DNA of 64,000 nt, taken from NCBI GenBank assembly GCA_000433315.1, contig FR893385.1:28435-92434 (forward strand). The letters run 5' to 3'. The translations under genes and the position numbers were made by a program. The stretch comes from Firmicutes bacterium CAG:345 (GTDB lineage: Bacteria > Bacillota_I > Bacilli_A > RFN20 > CAG-288). Under the pieces are notes generated by a model. It ran no database searches. It worked only from the letters and a program-made list of their open reading frames with translations, and had not been told where the DNA came from. Every line of letters begins with the position of its first letter. The first letter of the stretch is position 1. This document shows positions 1 to 7,847 of the stretch, one piece after another.

Positions 1-278
1 CCTGCTGAACCGATACGTATAATTTGATCAACATCATATTGATCAAATAATTCATAACTATAAATGCCGATTGAAGGCATTCCCATTCCTCCGCCCATAA
101 CTGAAACTGGTTTTCCTTTATATGTTCCAGTATAAGCTAACATATTTCTAACTCCATTTACTTGTTTAACATTTTCTAAGAAATGTTCAGCAATAAATTT
201 TGCACGCAAAGGATCTCCTGGCATTAAAACAGTTTTTGCAAAATCTCCCTTTTTAGCCTCATTATGTGGTGTTGACAT
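1..278 (-). CDS. deoD: Purine nucleoside phosphorylase DeoD, N-terminal part (runs off the left edge)
   Basis: Reads from ATG at 278 down to the window edge, so only about the first 92 residues are present. The protein begins MSTPHNEAKKGDFAKTVLMP and contains GDPLRAKFIAEHFLENV and GGGMGMPSIGIYSYELF, which are the N-terminal phosphate- and nucleoside-binding segments of trimeric/hexameric DeoD-type phosphorylases. These enzymes split purine (deoxy)ribonucleosides with phosphate to base and (deoxy)ribose-1-phosphate in the cytoplasm, for purine salvage. A strong AGGAGGT ribosome site lies 4 bases before the start. The rest of the gene is outside the window, so later catalytic residues cannot be checked. 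Confidence 0.93.
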   Translation of the reverse strand, partial: MSTPHNEAKKGDFAKTVLMPGDPLRAKFIAEHFLENVKQVNGVRNMLAYTGTYKGKPVSVMGGGMGMPSIGIYSYELFDQYDVDQIIRIGSA

Positions 279-455
279 ATTTTACCTCCTAAATCTTCTT
301 ACATTATAACAAAAAAGATTTTCAATATCATTATTTTTCAATATAAAGTATTATTTCGTATTTTTTTATTTTTTATTTTATTTTTTTTAAAAGAATATTT
401 CATATTTATTTAATTATATCTATTTTTAAAAATGATAATTTAAAAAATTATTACA

Positions 456-489
456 TAAAAAAATCCAATAAAATACTTATTATTGGATT
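456..489 (-). terminator. Rho-independent terminator after the DUF378 gene
   Basis: Inverted repeat AATCCAATA / TATTGGATT with an 10-base loop, followed on the minus strand by a run of T. It lies just downstream of the DUF378 gene. Confidence 0.8.
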
Positions 490-515
490 ATATTATAATA
501 ATGTTTTTTTACTAA

Positions 516-734
516 CTATTCTATTCTTCTTTTATCGCCTAATCTTAAATCCGCAAAGAAAATTAAGATATTGACCAAAGCACAAACCGCAACAAATACA
601 TAAATTATTTTTGCATAAATATTAAATCCACGGGTAATCCATTCAACTAAATTAAAGTTAAAAAGTGCAACTAGACTCCAGTTAAATGCTCCAATAATTG
701 TAAACGGTAAAGTTATCTTTTGTAAAATATTCAT
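516..734 (-). CDS. DUF378 (YuzA-like) small membrane protein
   Basis: This 72-residue protein has two hydrophobic helices (about 8-28 and 42-62) joined by a short polar loop, and ends in basic residues. The segment IIGAFNWSLVALFNFNLVEW matches the family pattern of DUF378 proteins (IGALNWGL..FDLV). The function of the family is not known. The ATG at 734 is preceded by AGGAGGC at a good distance, and a terminator follows the gene, so it is probably a single-gene transcript. Confidence 0.82.
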   Translation of the reverse strand: MNILQKITLPFTIIGAFNWSLVALFNFNLVEWITRGFNIYAKIIYVFVAVCALVNILIFFADLRLGDKRRIE

Positions 735-840
735 GCGTGCCTCCTATCATTTTTAATATGTGATTAGAAGTTAAAAAATATTCATAAAATATTGTCATAA
801 ATTTCATAACTTTTCATATTCTCTACTAGAGGTGAAAATA

Positions 841-1845
841 ATGTTCAAAAAAATTCTTCTTGCTATTGCAATTCTTTTAGTAATTATTCTATCTGGTTGG
901 AAATTGTTCTTTTCAAAATCTGATGTTTCAAAGAAAATGGATAAATTAAAAAAGGATTTAACCAGTTATCATATAGAAGCGAATATGGACCTGCTTTCTA
1001 ATGATGAAACACGTTCTTATTATATAGTTACAGACTATCAAAAAAATAATGAACAAGATTATTTTAGAGTATCCATGTTAGATAAAAATATTAACCAAAC
1101 ACAAATTATGTTAAAAAATAATGATGGAGTTTTTGTTTTAACACCAGCATTAAATCAAGTTTATAAATTCAAAGGAACCTGGCCATTAAATAGTCCCAAA
1201 CCTTATTTATATCATTCTTTAATTTCATTGTTTGATGAAGAACATCAAATTAAGAAAAATGAAAATGGCTATCTAATAATGGGAAAAGCTTCTTATCCAA
1301 ATTCTCCAAATTGGGTAAATCAAGAAGTACAATTCAGTGAAGATTTAAAACCAATAAGTGTAAATATACTCGACGCAAGTTCAACTAGTGTTGGAAAAAT
1401 AACATTCACCGAAGTTGATTTCAAGCCTACATATTCTGAAGATTTCTTCTCAGTTGATAGCAACATGAATAAAGCAAGAGAAAATCTTCCTAAATCAGAA
1501 ACATCTGTCACTTTTGACGATTTACCTCTTTTACCAGTAGATAATTCTTCGACATTAAAAGAAAAAACCATAAGCGCAATAGATGGAGAAAACTATTACA
1601 TACTTTCTTTTGAAGGAAAAAACAACTTCACTATGGTTCAAGGAATTGCTCAGCCTAATGAGACTATGAAAGTTGTTGAACTAGATATGGATTACGTTGA
1701 AACAATCAATGGAATAGCCTTTGTAAAAGACAATCACCTTATATATCAAAATAATTGTGTCAGCTATGAAATTTATTCAGACACAATGGATATATATAAA
1801 ATTATCGATGTTGTCAATTCACTAGAAGTCTATGATAAAAAATAA
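841..1845 (+). CDS. LolA/GerS-fold secreted lipid-interacting protein
   Basis: The protein has one N-terminal hydrophobic helix (about 5-22) with no lipobox, then an extracytoplasmic domain with the alternating strand pattern of the LolA fold: YYIVTDYQKN, QTQIMLKNNDGVFVLTPALN, NWVNQEVQFSEDLKPISVN. This arrangement resembles GerS-like and outer-membrane lipoprotein-sorting-type proteins of Firmicutes. The role here is not known. A GTG at 832 is in frame, but AGAGGTG at 828-834 is the ribosome site for the ATG at 841, which I take as the start. The C-terminal third (after about residue 215) has no recognised domain and could be a second small domain. Confidence 0.6.
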   Translation: MFKKILLAIAILLVIILSGWKLFFSKSDVSKKMDKLKKDLTSYHIEANMDLLSNDETRSYYIVTDYQKNNEQDYFRVSMLDKNINQTQIMLKNNDGVFVLTPALNQVYKFKGTWPLNSPKPYLYHSLISLFDEEHQIKKNENGYLIMGKASYPNSPNWVNQEVQFSEDLKPISVNILDASSTSVGKITFTEVDFKPTYSEDFFSVDSNMNKARENLPKSETSVTFDDLPLLPVDNSSTLKEKTISAIDGENYYILSFEGKNNFTMVQGIAQPNETMKVVELDMDYVETINGIAFVKDNHLIYQNNCVSYEIYSDTMDIYKIIDVVNSLEVYDKK

Positions 1846-1867
1846 AAAGCTCTTTTAAGAGCTTTTT
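1844..1867. terminator. Bidirectional terminator between convergent genes
   Basis: Stem AAAAGCTCTT / AAGAGCTTTT with a two-base loop and T runs on both strands. It separates the LolA-like gene (plus) from metK (minus) and overlaps the metK stop codon. Confidence 0.85.
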
Positions 1868-3044
1868 ATAATTTTAAGAAGTTTTTAATTTCATTAACCT
1901 TATCTAATTCTTCCCAAGGAGAATAGATATCTGGCCTACCAAAATGTCCATAGTTAGATAAATCAGAATATTTAAATTTTGGTTCAGTCATAGAGAATTT
2001 AGAAATAATACCTTTTGGAGTAAAATCAAATACTTCATTCAAACAAGCGATTATTTTTTCTTTTTCTACTTTCTCAGTACCAAATGTTTCAATACCAATA
2101 CTAACTGGTCTTGAAACTCCAATCGCATAGGAAAGTTGAATTTGAATTCTATCACAAGCACCACTAGCAACTATATTTTTTGCAGCGTATCTTGCGGCAT
2201 AAGCTGCTGAGCGATCAACTTTAGTTGGATCTTTTCCTGAGAAAGCACCACCACCATGAGGACATGAACCGCCATAAGTATCAACAATAATTTTTCGTCC
2301 AGTTACACCGGTATCTCCTTCTGGTCCACCAATAACAAAGCGTCCTGTTGGATTTATTAAAGTACGAAAATCTAGATTCATTCCAAAAGATTCAACTACA
2401 GGAATAATAACTTCTTTTAAAATTAATGACCGTAAATCTTCTATATCAATTTGATCATCATGTTGACAAGAAAATACAATTGTATCAACACGTGGATTAT
2501 TTATATCAGTATAATCGATAGTAACTTGAGATTTCATATCGGGACGCATATGTGTATTTTTATTAGCCTTACGATATATACTAGCTCTACGTACTAATTT
2601 ATGGGCCATAACTATTGGGAGTGGCATTAAATTTTCAGTTTCATTAGAAGCATAACCAAACATAATACCTTGATCTCCTGCCCCAAGTGATGCCTCATCA
2701 TAACTAGAATCAACGCCTCGAGAAATATCAGCCGATTGTTGACGAATTAAAACTTCAACATCACATTTATCAGCATCGATACCTTCTTCATGTGAAGTAT
2801 ATCCAATTTCACGAAGGACATCTCGAGCTATTTTCTCATAATTTGGAGTTCCGACAGATTTATTTAATGTAACTTCGCCGGCAATAACAACTTTTTCATG
2901 AGTTATTAAAACTTCAACAGCAACACGAGCATTTTTGTCTAAATTTATACATGCATCAAGAATTGAATCTGCAATTTTATCGCAAAGTTTATCCGGATGT
3001 CCCTCGGACACCGCTTCGGAAGTAAATAATATTTTTTGTTTCAT
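1866..3044 (-). CDS. metK: S-adenosylmethionine synthase
   Basis: Makes S-adenosylmethionine from methionine and ATP in the cytoplasm. The 392-residue length is normal. Visible signatures are FTSEAVSEGHPDKLCDKIAD (ATP/methionine binding, residues 7-26), GAGDQGIMFGYA (about 121-132), the P-loop-like GGPEGDTGVTGRKIIVDTYG (about 240-259) and GGGAFSGKDPTKVDRSAAY (about 265-283). The start at 3044 is preceded by GAGGGGACTT. Between a 54-aa leader gene and metK sits the hairpin GGTGGGA-taagt-TCCCACC, ending one base before this ribosome site, so translation may be tuned there. The enzyme supplies the SAM used by the radical-SAM activase of pyruvate formate-lyase elsewhere in the window. Confidence 0.98.
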   Translation of the reverse strand: MKQKILFTSEAVSEGHPDKLCDKIADSILDACINLDKNARVAVEVLITHEKVVIAGEVTLNKSVGTPNYEKIARDVLREIGYTSHEEGIDADKCDVEVLIRQQSADISRGVDSSYDEASLGAGDQGIMFGYASNETENLMPLPIVMAHKLVRRASIYRKANKNTHMRPDMKSQVTIDYTDINNPRVDTIVFSCQHDDQIDIEDLRSLILKEVIIPVVESFGMNLDFRTLINPTGRFVIGGPEGDTGVTGRKIIVDTYGGSCPHGGGAFSGKDPTKVDRSAAYAARYAAKNIVASGACDRIQIQLSYAIGVSRPVSIGIETFGTEKVEKEKIIACLNEVFDFTPKGIISKFSMTEPKFKYSDLSNYGHFGRPDIYSPWEELDKVNEIKNFLKL

Positions 3045-3076
3045 AAGTCCCCTCGGTGGGAACTTATCCCACCTTA
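3045..3076 (-). promoter_or_regulatory. Hairpin next to the metK ribosome binding site
   Basis: A perfect 7-bp stem, GGTGGGA / TCCCACC, lies at 3055-3073. It starts directly at the stop codon of the leader gene and ends next to the GAGGGGA ribosome site. No T run follows, so it is not a terminator. It could couple or restrain metK translation. I could not match it to a known SAM riboswitch class. Confidence 0.5.
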
Positions 3077-3238
3077 CTTTCTTTCTATCTTGGAATTTGA
3101 CTCCTCGAGCCTAATTTGTTTAGCCAATAATTCCAAACTGGCTACGCCGGTTATCTTTTCAATAAGCGGCAATTCCATACCATTTTCATATAATATTTCT
3201 GCTAATTTAATTTGTTTTTCATGTTTAGTTTTATTCAT
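3074..3238 (-). CDS. 54-aa leader protein directly upstream of metK
   Basis: This 54-codon frame starts at ATG 3238 after TAGGTGAAAAT, a good ribosome site, and stops 29 bases before metK. The product is charged and helical: MNKTKHEKQIKLAEILYENG, then MELPLIEKITGVASLELLAK, then a charged tail. The middle has the look of a small helix-turn-helix (IEKITGV..LELL), like the C-terminal tails of resolvases or Rpn-type proteins. No function is assigned. Its position suggests co-transcription with, and possibly control of, metK. Confidence 0.6.
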   Translation of the reverse strand: MNKTKHEKQIKLAEILYENGMELPLIEKITGVASLELLAKQIRLEESNSKIERK

Positions 3239-3277
3239 ATTTTTCACCTACTTAAAGTATGTGAAAATGAATGAACA

Positions 3278-3556
3278 CTATGCATTAATTTTTGATTTTC
3301 TTTTTTCAATAACAGATTTTAGACCGCGCGATAATTGATCTGGGCAAGAAGTGCCACGACCTCTGCAATCGACACCTGATAATTTATCAGCGACTTCATT
3401 GATATCCATTCCTTTGATTAGACGAGTAATTCCACCTAAATTTCCTGGACAGCCTCCAACTACTTCAAAACTGACAATTTTATCATTGTCGTCGATTTCA
3501 ATTTTCATTTCGCGAGAACAAACACCTTGTGGTTTAAAAGTATAAATTTCGTTCAT
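3278..3556 (-). CDS. TSCPD-domain protein (TIGR03905 family)
   Basis: This 92-residue protein matches the small TSCPD family, which is related to the C-terminal zinc region of class II ribonucleotide reductases. Visible features are FKPQGVCSREMKIEIDD, GGCPGNLGGITRLIKGM and CRGRGTSCPDQLSRGLKSVI, which gives the cysteines and the TSCPDQL signature. The exact role is not known; metal binding is likely. It lies 39 bases upstream of the metK leader gene on the same strand and 57 bases downstream of the Gx-transporter gene. Confidence 0.85.
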   Translation of the reverse strand: MNEIYTFKPQGVCSREMKIEIDDNDKIVSFEVVGGCPGNLGGITRLIKGMDINEVADKLSGVDCRGRGTSCPDQLSRGLKSVIEKRKSKINA

Positions 3557-3612
3557 AATAACCTCGCGTACTATATACTAGCACACACTTTCTTTTTTTT
3601 CATTAAAATAAG

Positions 3613-4155
3613 TCATGATTTTTTTATTATCTTTTTATTTTGATTACTAGCAAAACCATATTCTTTTACTGGAGGTAATCTTTCCAAAAGAAATTTGCTT
3701 AAAAATGCAAGAATGAATCCAGCAAGCATACTAAGACTAGCTAATATCGGCAAATATGAGATTAAATATGGTGTTAATGTTATTAAAATATACATTAAGA
3801 CTTGTCCTAGTACATGGAAAAATGATGAAACAGTAGATATTCCAAATATAGAACATCGAGAAAATTTAAAAAGTAAAATCGACGCTACTGTCGATAAAAC
3901 CATACCGCTAACCGATAAAAAGAATGCCGTCCCAAAACCTGTTGAAAGCAAAGCAACAAGAAGAACTCTAGCGACATTGCTTATAACATAATAGCTCCAA
4001 CCTAAATAAAACAAAGTAAATACACCAACAATATTTGCTAAGCCTAATTTAAAACCAATTATTGGGACAGGTAGAGGAATCAACCCTTCTACATAATGCA
4101 GAATGACAGCTAGAGCTGTAAATAAAGCAGTATACGATATTTTACGAATATTCAT
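3613..4155 (-). CDS. Gx transporter family membrane protein
   Basis: A 180-residue protein with five or six hydrophobic helices, beginning RKISYTALFTALAVILHYVE and containing PLPVPIIGFKLGLANIVGVF, the typical start of the Gx_transp / HepS-component-I-like family. The family resembles ECF substrate-binding subunits, but its substrate is not established. It overlaps the NusG_II gene by one base, and that pair closes the rnf cluster, an arrangement I recognise from other Firmicutes. A role in redox-cofactor or isoprenoid supply is only a guess. Confidence 0.8.
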   Translation of the reverse strand: MNIRKISYTALFTALAVILHYVEGLIPLPVPIIGFKLGLANIVGVFTLFYLGWSYYVISNVARVLLVALLSTGFGTAFFLSVSGMVLSTVASILLFKFSRCSIFGISTVSSFFHVLGQVLMYILITLTPYLISYLPILASLSMLAGFILAFLSKFLLERLPPVKEYGFASNQNKKIIKKS

Positions 4156-4601
4156 CAGTTATCAAATCCTCCTTTATTTTCCGCAACTATAACAGCCATA
4201 AATGAATTAGGAAGACAAATAAGTGGAGTATTTCCCGTACCAATTGATCCTTGTGTAGAACAAAGATGTTTATTGCTTGTTTCTTCTCCAATTTTGATTT
4301 TTTTATCTTTGATTTCCAAAACTACTACAGGTCCTTGGAAATCAGAAAAACCACTTTTTGTGCATACTCTGCCCACAGTTTCACCATCTTCTTCATTGCG
4401 ACAATATACTAAAGTCTGATCGACATTTAAATCGTAAGTATCAATCAAGCGATTTTGATAATAAACATTTACGGTAGTACCACTTTCAAAAATAGGATAA
4501 CGAATAAAACCATAGACTAAAAAAACGATAGTGGCCACAACTGCGGCCACAATCGCAAAAACATCATGAATATTAAATTTTGTCCTACTCTTCTCTTGCA
4601 T
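4155..4601 (-). CDS. NusG domain II-containing membrane-anchored protein
   Basis: A 148-residue protein with one N-terminal helix (about 13-32) and an outside domain of the NusG_II type: VNVYYQNRLIDTYDLNVDQT followed by VVVLEIKDKKIKIGEETSNK and a CSTQGSIGTGNTPLICLPNS loop with paired cysteines. The family is common beside rnf or FMN-binding genes. Its biochemical role is not known. It overlaps its neighbours by single bases on both sides, so it is translated as part of the rnf transcript. Confidence 0.8.
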   Translation of the reverse strand: MQEKSRTKFNIHDVFAIVAAVVATIVFLVYGFIRYPIFESGTTVNVYYQNRLIDTYDLNVDQTLVYCRNEEDGETVGRVCTKSGFSDFQGPVVVLEIKDKKIKIGEETSNKHLCSTQGSIGTGNTPLICLPNSFMAVIVAENKGGFDN

Positions 4602-4918
4602 TAAAGATCAACTTTCAATGTAGATCCATCAGGACCTGGAGTAGAATTTAAATAATCCTTAATAACATTTGCTTGATCATCTTTAATAACTTTACATTGT
4701 TTTACATGAGTTACTTTTCCTTCGATCAAAGCATCTGCTAAACCTGAGCAACCAGGATATGTACAAGCACCACAGTTAGCTCCTGGAAGATGTTTCATAA
4801 CTTCTTCTTTTCTATTGTCTTCTTCAACTTTGAAAAACTTATTTGCAACAGCTAATGCAACAGCAAGCAAACAAGCTAATACAACTAGGACAACTATTGT
4901 CCAAACTATTGACATCAT
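4601..4918 (-). CDS. rnfB: Minimal RnfB: membrane anchor plus one 4Fe-4S domain
   Basis: An N-terminal helix (about 3-26) is followed by the RnfB 4Fe-4S motif GANCGACTYPGCSGLADALI and a fourth Cys in THVKQCKV, as in RnfB/RsxB. RnfB normally continues into a ferredoxin-like region with two or more clusters and is about 190-330 residues long. This one stops at 105, right after the first cluster, with a natural stop and the next gene one base away. RnfB is the subunit thought to take electrons from ferredoxin, so the missing part must be dispensable or supplied by another protein. The small Cys protein just upstream is one candidate. Confidence 0.8.
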   Translation of the reverse strand: MMSIVWTIVVLVVLACLLAVALAVANKFFKVEEDNRKEEVMKHLPGANCGACTYPGCSGLADALIEGKVTHVKQCKVIKDDQANVIKDYLNSTPGPDGSTLKVDL

Positions 4919-4920
4919 TT

Positions 4921-5160
4921 CTATTTATCTCCTTTATCTTTTTTGGATTCATCGCTTAGTGGAGAAAAAGGAGTTTCTCTTTTTCCACAGCTGAGCATGC
5001 ATGACTTGCAACCTTCCGGAAGTTCATCTTTTGCACAATCATCTGGCACCTTAGCTTTTTTATTCAATAAATATGTTATTGTAAAAATAATAAAACTACC
5101 TACTAAGAATGCCAAAGCAATTAAACTTTTTTCTAGTGTATTTAGAAAAATCGTAATCAT
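4921..5160 (-). CDS. Small Cys4 membrane protein inside the rnf operon
   Basis: This 79-residue protein has one hydrophobic helix (about 12-33) followed by a short cytoplasmic-type tail with four cysteines spaced C-x8-C-x2-C-x3-C (DDCAKDELPEGCKSCMLSCG). The spacing could hold a metal or an Fe-S cluster. The gene sits between rnfA (overlap of one base) and the shortened rnfB (gap of two bases), so it is probably made together with the complex. I do not recognise the family. It might replace part of RnfB, but this is inference from position and cysteines only. Confidence 0.65.
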   Translation of the reverse strand: MITIFLNTLEKSLIALAFLVGSFIIFTITYLLNKKAKVPDDCAKDELPEGCKSCMLSCGKRETPFSPLSDESKKDKGDK

Positions 5161-5738
5161 TAAATAGTGCCAGCAAATCCATAGAATGCCAAAGCCATCA
5201 AAGCTGTAGTGATCAAACCGATAGCAGCACCCTTAAATCCTTTTGGTGTATTGCTAGAAAGCAATCTTTCTTGTATAGCACTAAAGAGCATAATAACTAA
5301 GAAATAGCCAAGAGGAACACCAATGACAGTTCCTAAAACTGTACCAAATTCTTGAGGTGTAGCAATTGAACCAACCGATAAAGCTAAACCTAAAACAACG
5401 CAGTTTGTTGTAATAAGTGGTAAATAAATACCTAAACTCTTATAAAGGGAAGGAACAAATTTCTTAATTACCAATTCAACAAATTGAACCAGAGAAGCAA
5501 TTACTAAAATTGCAACAATGGTGAACATGAAATAAATATCTAAAGCTCTTAAAAGGAAACCAAGACCCCAGCAAATAAGACCTGAAATAACACAGACAAA
5601 TGTTAAGGCACATCCCATTCCAAATGCTGCTGTGCGATTTTTTGATATTCCTAAATAAGAACACATTCCTTTGAATCCAGAAAGAATAGAGTTAGAAACA
5701 AAGATTGATGAAATAAGTGCTGTATAAAATGCTACCAT
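5160..5738 (-). CDS. rnfA: Rnf complex subunit RnfA
   Basis: An integral membrane subunit of the Rnf ferredoxin:NAD+ oxidoreductase, 192 residues with six hydrophobic helices. Typical segments are ISSIFVSNSILSGFKGMCSY near the N-terminus and YLPLITTNCVVLGLALSVGS around residues 104-123, the conserved cysteine-containing helix that with RnfE holds a membrane Fe-S cluster. It overlaps or nearly abuts rnfE upstream (1-base gap) and the Cys4 protein downstream. Confidence 0.95.
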   Translation of the reverse strand: MVAFYTALISSIFVSNSILSGFKGMCSYLGISKNRTAAFGMGCALTFVCVISGLICWGLGFLLRALDIYFMFTIVAILVIASLVQFVELVIKKFVPSLYKSLGIYLPLITTNCVVLGLALSVGSIATPQEFGTVLGTVIGVPLGYFLVIMLFSAIQERLLSSNTPKGFKGAAIGLITTALMALAFYGFAGTI

Positions 5739-5739
5739 T

Positions 5740-6432
5740 TTAATTTGCTCCTTTCGAAGAAGCTAAAGCTTTTTGTGCTTCGATCTTCTTTTCTTTTTTA
5801 CTATTGATAAGGATATTGATTGTATTATAGACACCTAAGACAAAACCAAATGTCATAAATCCACCAATACCTCCTGTCATTGCTGACCAAGCATAATCTT
5901 TAAGTGGTAACCAGCTAACTGTTTGTGATGAATCAAATGGATTAGATAAAGTGAAACCGCCTGTACCTATTAATTCTCTAAAGAAGGCGATAATCAAACA
6001 GGCAAAAGCAAAACCAATTGAAACACCAAGAGCATCTAACATTGAATCAACAACCGAATGTTTGCTAGCAAAAGCTTCAGCTCTTCCTAAAATAATACAG
6101 TTAACTGTGATAAGAGGAATGAAGACTCCTAAAGATTCGGATAAAGAAGGAGTATAAGCTTGTAACAATAAATCGATACATGTAACTAATGAAGCGATAA
6201 TAACAATATAAATTGGAATACGAATTTCATTAGGAACAATTTTACGAATTGCTGAAATTATTATATTTGAGAAAAATAAGACGAATAAGACAGCTACTGA
6301 CATTGTTAAGGCATTCATAATAGAGGTTGTAGCTGGAATAATTGGACAAAGACCTAATAAGGAAACAAGAATTGGGTTTTCCTTAAAGATACCGGCAAGG
6401 AAATATTCTTTCTTTTGTGAAGTTTTTTCCAT
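5740..6432 (-). CDS. rnfE: Rnf complex subunit RnfE
   Basis: A 230-residue integral membrane subunit, homologous to RnfA. Diagnostic segments are KENPILVSLLGLCPIIPATT (about 18-37) and VFIPLITVNCIILGRAEAFA (about 103-122), which includes the conserved Cys helix. Six membrane helices are visible and the C-terminus is lysine-rich. It lies two bases after rnfG and one base before rnfA. Confidence 0.95.
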   Translation of the reverse strand: MEKTSQKKEYFLAGIFKENPILVSLLGLCPIIPATTSIMNALTMSVAVLFVLFFSNIIISAIRKIVPNEIRIPIYIVIIASLVTCIDLLLQAYTPSLSESLGVFIPLITVNCIILGRAEAFASKHSVVDSMLDALGVSIGFAFACLIIAFFRELIGTGGFTLSNPFDSSQTVSWLPLKDYAWSAMTGGIGGFMTFGFVLGVYNTINILINSKKEKKIEAQKALASSKGAN

Positions 6433-6434
6433 AA

Positions 6435-7847
6435 TTAATTAGCTCCTTTTTCAAATTCTGCAACAATTAATTGCATAGCTTGTAAATAACCTGAAGCTGT
6501 AAATGTTGCACCAGTTCCGACTGTTACTTCATCGATATTGACATTTTTAAATGTATCAAATGATAAACCTTCAGCTGGGAATTTAACATAATTTTTAACA
6601 AAATCATTACGTTTTGTATTAGCGCTATTTGTATTGCCTTTAATGATATCTACACCGAAATTATCATAATATGCAACAGCACTATAAGCCTTATATTCAA
6701 CGCTTAATACTGTGCGATTAACTGGATCAATTGTAGCGACAAGATCTAATTTACCATAAGTTCCGTTAAAGACACGGGCACGATAATGAGTATCATCAAT
6801 TTTAATCGCTGCATTTGTCTCTTTATTATAAGCTGTGAAGTTTTGACCAGCTTCATAAATCATCGAATATAAAGTATAAGCAGTTCCTAAAGCTTTACTA
6901 TCAGAAGTGAAATAAGTCTTATCACTAGCAATAGCAGCTAAAGGTTGAGAATATTTACTGAAATCAACGCCATCACCAGAAATTGCTGGAGCGATAAGTG
7001 TTTGGGTAAATGCATCAGTTGCGGTACCATCTAATATTGAAGAACCATAGTCATCTTCACTATTTGAACTATGTTTAGTAACATTGATTCTATATAACTT
7101 ATAAGAAGCTTCATTGATGGAATAAACAAATGTAAATTCACCTTCAAGATTTTGATATTGATCATCATAATCATCAGTATCACCAGCAGTAGTTTTAACT
7201 GAGTAAGTAACATAATCAAATCCTTCTTCTTTAAGTGATACCTCAGCAGTAATATTGAAATTAAGATCAGAAGAACGAACACTGATATCAGCTAAAGCTG
7301 CATTAATTGCCTTTTCTAAAACAGGTAAAGTAGATTTTGCTGAAGCACCAGCAGATGTTGTAAAGGAAGAAAAATCACTTCCAGAAACATAAGGATTACC
7401 TTGATTAACATAAGAAGCTAATTTATTTACTTCACTGACGCCTAAACTATCTTCATCACCTTCAATATAACTTAATCCAATCATGTTATTGTCTAAGAAA
7501 CATGCTAAAACAGTAATTGTTCCACTAAAACCTTTATCAGTTTTAAGAAGATAAGCATGTCCTGTTTTTTCATCAGCTGTAACAACAGAATAATATTGAA
7601 CAATATGAGAGTCAAATGGTTTAGGATTTGTATTTAATGCTGGATCATCACTTGTTGTATCATATACAAGTTTAACTTCTTTGCTTCCGACAAAAACACT
7701 TTTGATTGTTTTTGCAACTTTGCCACTTGAATTTTCAGCAATTTTTCCACTCACTGCATAATTAATTGCGGAAACAACACCACCGCAAACTAAGCATGTA
7801 GTTCCTAAAATTAATGGAAATAATATAAAATTATTTAATTTTTTCAT
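6435..7847 (-). CDS. rnfG: Enlarged RnfG with two FMN-binding domains
   Basis: RnfG carries covalently bound FMN on the outer face of the membrane. The usual length is about 200 residues; this one is 470. After an N-terminal helix (about 9-29) there is a first FMN_bind region with FSGTITVLACFLDNN and the motif TTSAGASAKST at 163-173, where Ser169 takes the place of the usual Thr. A second region ends with VGTGATFTASG, whose Thr448 fits the ApbE flavinylation motif. The sequence between (about 200-340) has no clear assignment. It overlaps rnfD by four bases (ATGA). No apbE gene is present in the window. Confidence 0.85.
   Translation of the reverse strand: MKKLNNFILFPLILGTTCLVCGGVVSAINYAVSGKIAENSSGKVAKTIKSVFVGSKEVKLVYDTTSDDPALNTNPKPFDSHIVQYYSVVTADEKTGHAYLLKTDKGFSGTITVLACFLDNNMIGLSYIEGDEDSLGVSEVNKLASYVNQGNPYVSGSDFSSFTTSAGASAKSTLPVLEKAINAALADISVRSSDLNFNITAEVSLKEEGFDYVTYSVKTTAGDTDDYDDQYQNLEGEFTFVYSINEASYKLYRINVTKHSSNSEDDYGSSILDGTATDAFTQTLIAPAISGDGVDFSKYSQPLAAIASDKTYFTSDSKALGTAYTLYSMIYEAGQNFTAYNKETNAAIKIDDTHYRARVFNGTYGKLDLVATIDPVNRTVLSVEYKAYSAVAYYDNFGVDIIKGNTNSANTKRNDFVKNYVKFPAEGLSFDTFKNVNIDEVTVGTGATFTASGYLQAMQLIVAEFEKGAN

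Noticed and set aside
1320..1571. Minus-strand frame within the LolA-like gene.
   Set aside because: A shadow of the plus-strand gene with no start signal. The same applies to frames opposite rnfC, pflB, caxA, the GH94 gene and groEL.
3045..3076. SMK-type (SAM-III) riboswitch before metK.
   Set aside because: The hairpin and Shine-Dalgarno position are suggestive, but I could not find the conserved SMK core, and an intact small gene occupies the upstream part.
3036..3338. 100-aa plus-strand frame opposite the metK leader.
   Set aside because: It has no ribosome site, lies antisense to two better supported genes and has no recognisable domain.
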